Below, piece by piece: positions 58,987 to 64,000 of a stretch of 64,000 nucleotides of DNA. Made by a program: the position numbers and the translations under genes. Source of the stretch: Maylandia zebra (Eukaryota; Chordata; Actinopteri; Cichliformes; Cichlidae); assembly GCF_041146795.1 (NCBI RefSeq), contig NC_135176.1:18983786-19047785 (forward strand). Reading direction: 5' to 3'. Below the pieces are notes generated by a model. That model was given only the letters and a program-made list of their open reading frames with translations, was not told the DNA's origin and did not search any database. How positions within the stretch are numbered: the stretch's first letter is position 1; every line of letters begins with the position of its first letter.

Positions 58987-59867
58987 GATTGGATGAATAT
59001 CTGCTGGAAATTTTCTGAAGCAAAACGAAATGGGACGTGCAACAGGAAAATTAAGATAAAATGCGGACTGTACGGCTCGCTGTGAATATCATGAGTAGAA
59101 CCCATGAAAGAAAGGTCACAGTGCTGATAATAACCTGAGAAGGATTCAGCAATAGGTCAAGATGTAAATTCTAAGTGGTTCCTGTAAACAGGCCTGTCAG
59201 CTGACTGATCGGAGCAGTGTAATCTCAGGAATGTTTACAGCTGACTGCGGCAACAACAAACAGGCCATTGTGATGTCCCTGATTATGTAAACGTTTATGA
59301 GAAGAGGAAGATTATTCTCCACTACAACCACCATTAAATTGCACTTTGTTGATGCCTTTAAAACATCTGTTTGAAGGAGCGTTTTTCTCCTGCTGAAATG
59401 TCAGTGATGGGCTGACTGCATTTTTTTAAAAGAAGGGGGGAGTGGGCCTTAGAGGCCTCCTGTCATGTGTCTCTCTGCTGCTAATTTGATGCGTACGCCA
59501 ACTCCAGTGACCACGGTCACACCCGTTACACATCCCTCTCCTCTGAGATAACTGTTCTCATGATCTTGAAAATGGAGGGATTGTTTGCAGGAATGGGAAA
59601 AAGCAGCAAGCTCAATCTGCTTCCACTGAATTTCGTCAGTAAGCCAGACAGCAAGAACGTGGGTGTGTCTTGGATATATTGTTTTAACTCATATTATACA
59701 GATTCTTTAGGTATTGAAATCTTTCCCACACCTCCACAGTGTTGTAAATAATATAAAAGAGGCTAAATTAAATTGTTATCATCACATCTCTAACTATAAA
59801 CCAAGGTAAAATTACATTCTCTATCCTATTGTTGACTCCAAGGTTGGACGTAAGCTGCCAGTAAGGA

Positions 59868-59873
59868 AATAAA
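59868..59873 (+). promoter_or_regulatory. rab34: Candidate rab34 poly(A) signal
   Basis: AATAAA on the plus strand about 880 nt after the stop. No closer canonical signal was noticed. Confidence 0.4.
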
Positions 59874-59936
59874 AACAACAGACAAACGTGCCCATCATAT
59901 CATCAAGAATAAGACACGAAGCTTCATATGAACACT

Positions 59937-59942
59937 TTTATT
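59937..59942 (-). promoter_or_regulatory. supt6h: Candidate distal supt6h poly(A) signal
   Basis: AATAAA on the minus strand. Alternatives nearer the stop are at 60927-60932 and 61151-61156. With the distal site the 3' UTR is about 1.55 kb and almost meets the rab34 3' end. Confidence 0.4.
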
Positions 59943-59989
59943 AAAGGGATCACAGGTAGAAAAAGCCATCAGCAGTGCTGGAGACCAGC

Positions 59990-61485
59990 TACTGCCGACA
60001 ACCAATCACAGCCTCGCTGAGACACATGTGAGATCTCCACCTGGCAAGAAATGTAAAACCCAGAGCATTTACTCCAAAACCATAATTAAAAAGATTATGC
60101 ATATTATGGGACCATGTTGCTTCGCACACAGCAAAATTAAACACACCTCTGAATACCAGTGCTGCCTGTTTGTACTCTGGCACAAACAGCAAGAGTAAAA
60201 CTGAATCCATGAATCAGGAGAGAACCAGGGTGGCCATAAACTGTCATGCAGTTCAGAACATTACACAGAGTTCAGGAATATAAGCAGTGGGAAGTCAGTC
60301 TGATAGTATATTCGGTTGATAGTGTTAGAAAAACTTTAGCTCATCCACTGGAATATTGGAAATTTTGAAGGCTGTGATATCAGTGAGAAAAGAGATACTG
60401 ACTCAGACAGAATTACAGCAGCAGCACGTGGCGATCACATCTTTTAAGATGGCAAACATCATAAACCAGTATTCACTGAACTGCACACATTTAACATACA
60501 CGAAATTCAGATCTGGGTAAACTTTAAAATCAACATCTGACAGACTAATGAAAGTTTCGTCAACAATCTGCCAGTCAGAGAGCAGGTACTAAAAACAACA
60601 GTTTTAAACTGAAGACAACTTCTGCATATTGAAACACAAGAAGTCATCAAAAACACCCTGTTTCAGTGTGGCACTTCATTAATGACCACACAGAACAGGC
60701 CACTTAAATTTCAGCAATACATTAGAGGCTATCTACAGGAGCCAATCACACGGTGTCAGCTGATCATATCACAGCGTGTGGTGGAGACAATAATCTGTAA
60801 CTCATGCCTGACAGAGGCTGGCGTTATAAATCCTGTCACCGGGTGTGTCTGCTCAGTAACATGTGTGTTTGCTTTGACAGATGTGAAGATTGAAGTCTTA
60901 AGATTCAAACAAGAAAAAAAAAAGTCTTTATTCGTTCTGACGCATTCATACAAATATTCAATTTCCTCATTGGCTTGGCAAAGAGCTCTTTTGGCAACTG
61001 CTCATAAAACTCCGCCAAACATGACCGGGTTGTTGTTCCCCATCTGTCAGACCTATTTCCTCGATCAAACTAAAACCAATGGCAATGTCAGTGTAGGTCC
61101 ATATCCTATACGTAACTGCTTCCACATACTTCAAGTGTTTTTTTTCTCCTTTATTTATGTCATTCTACTGACATTTTGAATGATGTATACAGTGTTATTC
61201 TGACTGTACAAAATACTATGCAGCCATAGCATGAGGTGGCTGGAGGTGAGGTTATGAAACATTTGATGGGTCGACGGGAAGACGAGATATGGGCTGGGTG
61301 ACACCAGAGTGAAAACTGCTGCTACAATATCATGAGGTGAAGGGGAAAACATGAAGAGTCAAGGTGAAGATGGGGCTGATGGGATGTTGGGGAGAGAAAG
61401 GGTAATGGGTTATCTGGATGAAGAAGCAGTACAAAGGGACAAAGTTGGGTGTGTGGGGGGGTACAGCAACGCCCCCCTTTGTCCC
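59990..61485 (-). other. supt6h: supt6h 3' UTR or intergenic
   Basis: No coding exon is seen between the rab34 3' end and the supt6h stop at 61486. A 165-codon frame on the plus strand has no recognised similarity. Which part is transcribed depends on the poly(A) site used. Confidence 0.5.
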
Positions 61486-63984
61486 CTATCGGTCCATTTC
61501 ATCCAGCAGGGGTGTGGCGTCTCCAGTGATTGACATGGGTGTGCTCTCGATCATAGGGCTGGGTGACGGTCGTGGCGTCATCCTCTGAGATTTCTTTCTG
61601 CCCTCTGCTTCCTTTTCCTTCAGCCACTGCTCGGCCATCTTGCCCCAGTCTACTGCGGTGGAGCTGCTGCTGCTTGGCCTGCAGTAACAGAGGACAGAGG
61701 GAGATGGCTTTATTGGACAGCATATGAAAGGAAACCCAACCGAACATTGGGAGGCTGTTTAGATTTAATATAATTCTTACTACAGGTTTAGCACCGCCTT
61801 GTGGCAGAAAACTGCAACATGAACATAAATTGTTGCCTGGCAGAGTGACAAACTTCAAAACAGACATTTCACTTTTAAGAGTTGGAGGTGAGGGAAAAAT
61901 CTGAACTGCAGATGAAGTCTTAGCACAAATAACTAAGACTGAAGGACTGCCATTTTGTACTTACTTTGGCTGCTGTTGTGGCGTCCGTCCTCGGGATGAG
62001 GTGGAAGATGACGGTGTGCCCGATGAGTGGCCGTGGTGACTGCTGTGATGGCCGTGATGTGACATGTGGCTTCCATGTGGGTGGGCGTGGGCATGAGAAT
62101 GTGAAGACTGAGGGGTGGAGCCTGGGTATTGCGGTGTGCCCAAAGCTTGCTGGCTCGGTGTGGTATACGAGTAGCTGGGCGTCATCATGGGTGTCGCCAT
62201 AGGTTGCTGAGGTGTGGCAAACACCTGCAGGAAATGAAGTACACATCGATTGTGAAATGAGTCGAGGTAAAACCACATTCAGTCGGCTTTAATGCTGCCA
62301 AAAAACTTTTGGGTTCCAATTTCCTTCAGTGATGGGGACCCAAAGGTAGACAATGTCACCAATTCATTCTGATCATGTCAACAAACATGCTAATGTTTTG
62401 GTCTTGTGGCCATCATCAGAAATAGTCTGATAGATAATATTTAATGTGGCAAAAACCTTAGGAACTCAATTATTAATAATTAGACAAAGGGTCAATCTTA
62501 TCTTGTAATTCAGGTTTCCAATAGTGTCCGGGACAGGTCACCATATCAGCTAATGATCCGTTTTCCAAACTGCACCATTGCAAGCTGGTATTTACCATTT
62601 CCACAGAACCCAATTTATCTCTAGTGGACACCGTGCACAACTCCCAACAGTCTGTTGGGAGTAATCACAATCCCCAAAACATCCTCTTCTCTTTTAAAAA
62701 CAAGAAAGCTGTCCTCACATGATAGGCAGACGAACTCCCTCCACCTCCTGTGCTGCCACCGTAGCCGTACTGGCTGGAGCCCCACTGTGCAGGTGTGGTG
62801 TTGGGGTTCTGACCCTGGCCCGTGACTGCGGCGATGGCATTGAACATCTGAGATGTCATGTTGCGTGGGAGGGCGTTGACAGCTCGTGTCAAGTCTAGTG
62901 AGAAAGGAGGGAATACAGCAGAAAACTGTAAAATTAATAGAGCCTAAATTGAAAATCTAGATTAATAAATTGGGGGAAGACTGCGGGGCTCACCTGCAAT
63001 GTTAATATTGGCTGGGGTAGCGTTCAGGGAGGCAGGCGTCCTTGTTCGGCTGCTGTTACTGGGAGTGATGCCTTGAATGAAGGAGAAAATGTTTAAACAA
63101 TCACCTATAATGTATTTTAGGAGCTGTGATACATTTTATAATGTATAGTTATAGCACTTTCATACCTGGCACAGGGTCCTGAAAATGGTCCTTAAACCAC
63201 CGGAAAAGCCCATTCACCGTAGGAAAAATCTGTGAACGGTAGCGGAATCCATCTGGGGTAATAGTCACATACTCAATCCTATGGAGAGGATAAAAAATAA
63301 AGCATTTCACATGAAGGACAACCTTCCTGTTAATCAACCAGAAACCTTTCAACAAATAAATAAAGAAATGTATATTTGTACCACATTTATACATCCGACT
63401 TCACATTTTCTTTCATGAAAGTAGGAAACAAACATTTCCACATACCGTGGTTTTGCACGTGGTTGGTAGCCCAGGATGAATTTTCCTGGTAGATCTTTGC
63501 ATGCTGAAATAAAGTAAGGGATGAAGGTGGGCTTCTCCCTCTTTGTCCGCATCAGCAACTCTTCCATTTTCTGACAGATAAAGAACAAGATGAGCAAGAT
63601 AAGATGTGCAAGCCAAGACAAAACAAACAAACAGCTCACAACTCAATTATAAGAACAATGTCACAAAAAAAAAAAACAACTCAATATACATACCTCCCTG
63701 CTTCCCCTGTTGCACTCCTGGAAGTACTTATGCCCCAGCATATCCCGGGCAAATGACGCCATTGGCTGAATGTACCGAGCAGTAATTTCATCCAGATCTT
63801 CAAACTCCTGCAGTGAATCAAAAAAACTCTGTAAGCAACACTTCAACAACCCCCCCCCCCCCCCCCCCCCCCAACAACAAAACCAGCTTACCTCATTGTT
63901 GATCCACAGAGTGTGCCCTAAGCTGAAAGCATTCTCTTTGCCTTCTTCTCTCACATCAACATGCTGGTAGATGCCATCAGCCAC
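61486..63984 (-). CDS. supt6h: Transcription elongation factor SPT6, C-terminal 383 aa (gene continues beyond the window)
   Basis: Eight exons: 63892-63984, 63694-63807, 63446-63570, 63166-63278, 62994-63071, 62719-62894, 61965-62224 and 61486-61678. They total 384 codons including stop. The first parts ([60 protein letters not shown]) are the tandem SH2 region that binds phosphorylated RNA polymerase II. The tail has [20 protein letters not shown] and ends [27 protein letters not shown] as in vertebrate SPT6. SPT6 is a histone chaperone travelling with Pol II. A His-rich tract (about 62022-62103, 13 His in 26 residues) interrupts the Ser/Thr/Pro/Gln-rich tail. The upstream coding part lies beyond the right edge. 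Confidence 0.95.
63850..63882. repeat. C homopolymer in supt6h intron
   Basis: About 32 consecutive C directly beside the exon 63892-63984 donor region. Length uncertain because such runs are sequencing-prone. Confidence 0.9.
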
Positions 63985-64000
63985 CTATAAAACATTATAT

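Noticed and set aside
60682-61179. 165-codon frame on the plus strand
   Set aside because: Lies in the presumed supt6h 3' UTR, with no similarity that I recognise and low-complexity ends.
1-64000. CRISPR arrays, bacterial operons or prophage
   Set aside because: No spaced direct-repeat array and no prokaryotic gene organisation; all supported genes are spliced vertebrate genes.

Overview
This window is vertebrate nuclear DNA, most likely from a ray-finned fish (percomorph or cichlid-like). The evidence is intron-rich genes with GT-AG junctions, tRNA-derived SINEs, L2-like LINEs, Tc1/mariner and many hAT-type elements, and the gene content NSRP1, RAB34, SUPT6H and a SNORD49/SNORD65 host gene, whose human counterparts (from memory) lie on chromosome 17. 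The species is an inference.

Layout. 1-4000: a long-arm foldback element, then nsrp1 (+, seven coding exons). 4000-7850: gene-free, with repeat fragments. 7917-43040: an accessory block on the minus strand built from three related calpain copies. Copy 1 (7917-11661) and copy 3 (37974-42866) are intact 12-exon genes of about 500 codons that stop directly after the C2-like domain and have no EF-hand domain. Copy 2 (20481-22765) has lost exons 1-4. Orphan exons of a calpain penta-EF-hand domain lie at 31190-34962. About 7 kb upstream of copy 1 is duplicated almost unchanged upstream of copy 2 (11844-19346 and 22884-29736). The block is full of nested transposons.

43100-47000: an L2-like LINE split by an intact Tc1/mariner element, two back-to-back palindromes and a decayed hAT gene. 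48060-50430 (-): a seven-exon non-coding snoRNA host gene of SNHG29 type whose introns carry SNORD49 and SNORD65 alternately, twice each. A fragment of this gene sits in the calpain block at 37487-37637. 51479-58986 (+): rab34, ten coding exons, divergent from the snoRNA host. 59900-63984 (-): the 3' end of supt6h, convergent with rab34 and running off the right edge.

The host genes are housekeeping: splicing regulation (nsrp1), rRNA 2'-O-methylation guides, vesicle and cilium traffic (rab34) and transcription elongation (supt6h). The unusual part is the calpain block. The strongest idea here, an inference from sequence, is that decay of the exon-12 splice donor into a stop codon produced EF-hand-less calpains that were then duplicated, leaving the EF-hand exons stranded. 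All exon coordinates were read by eye from splice consensus and protein similarity; no alignment or database search was run.
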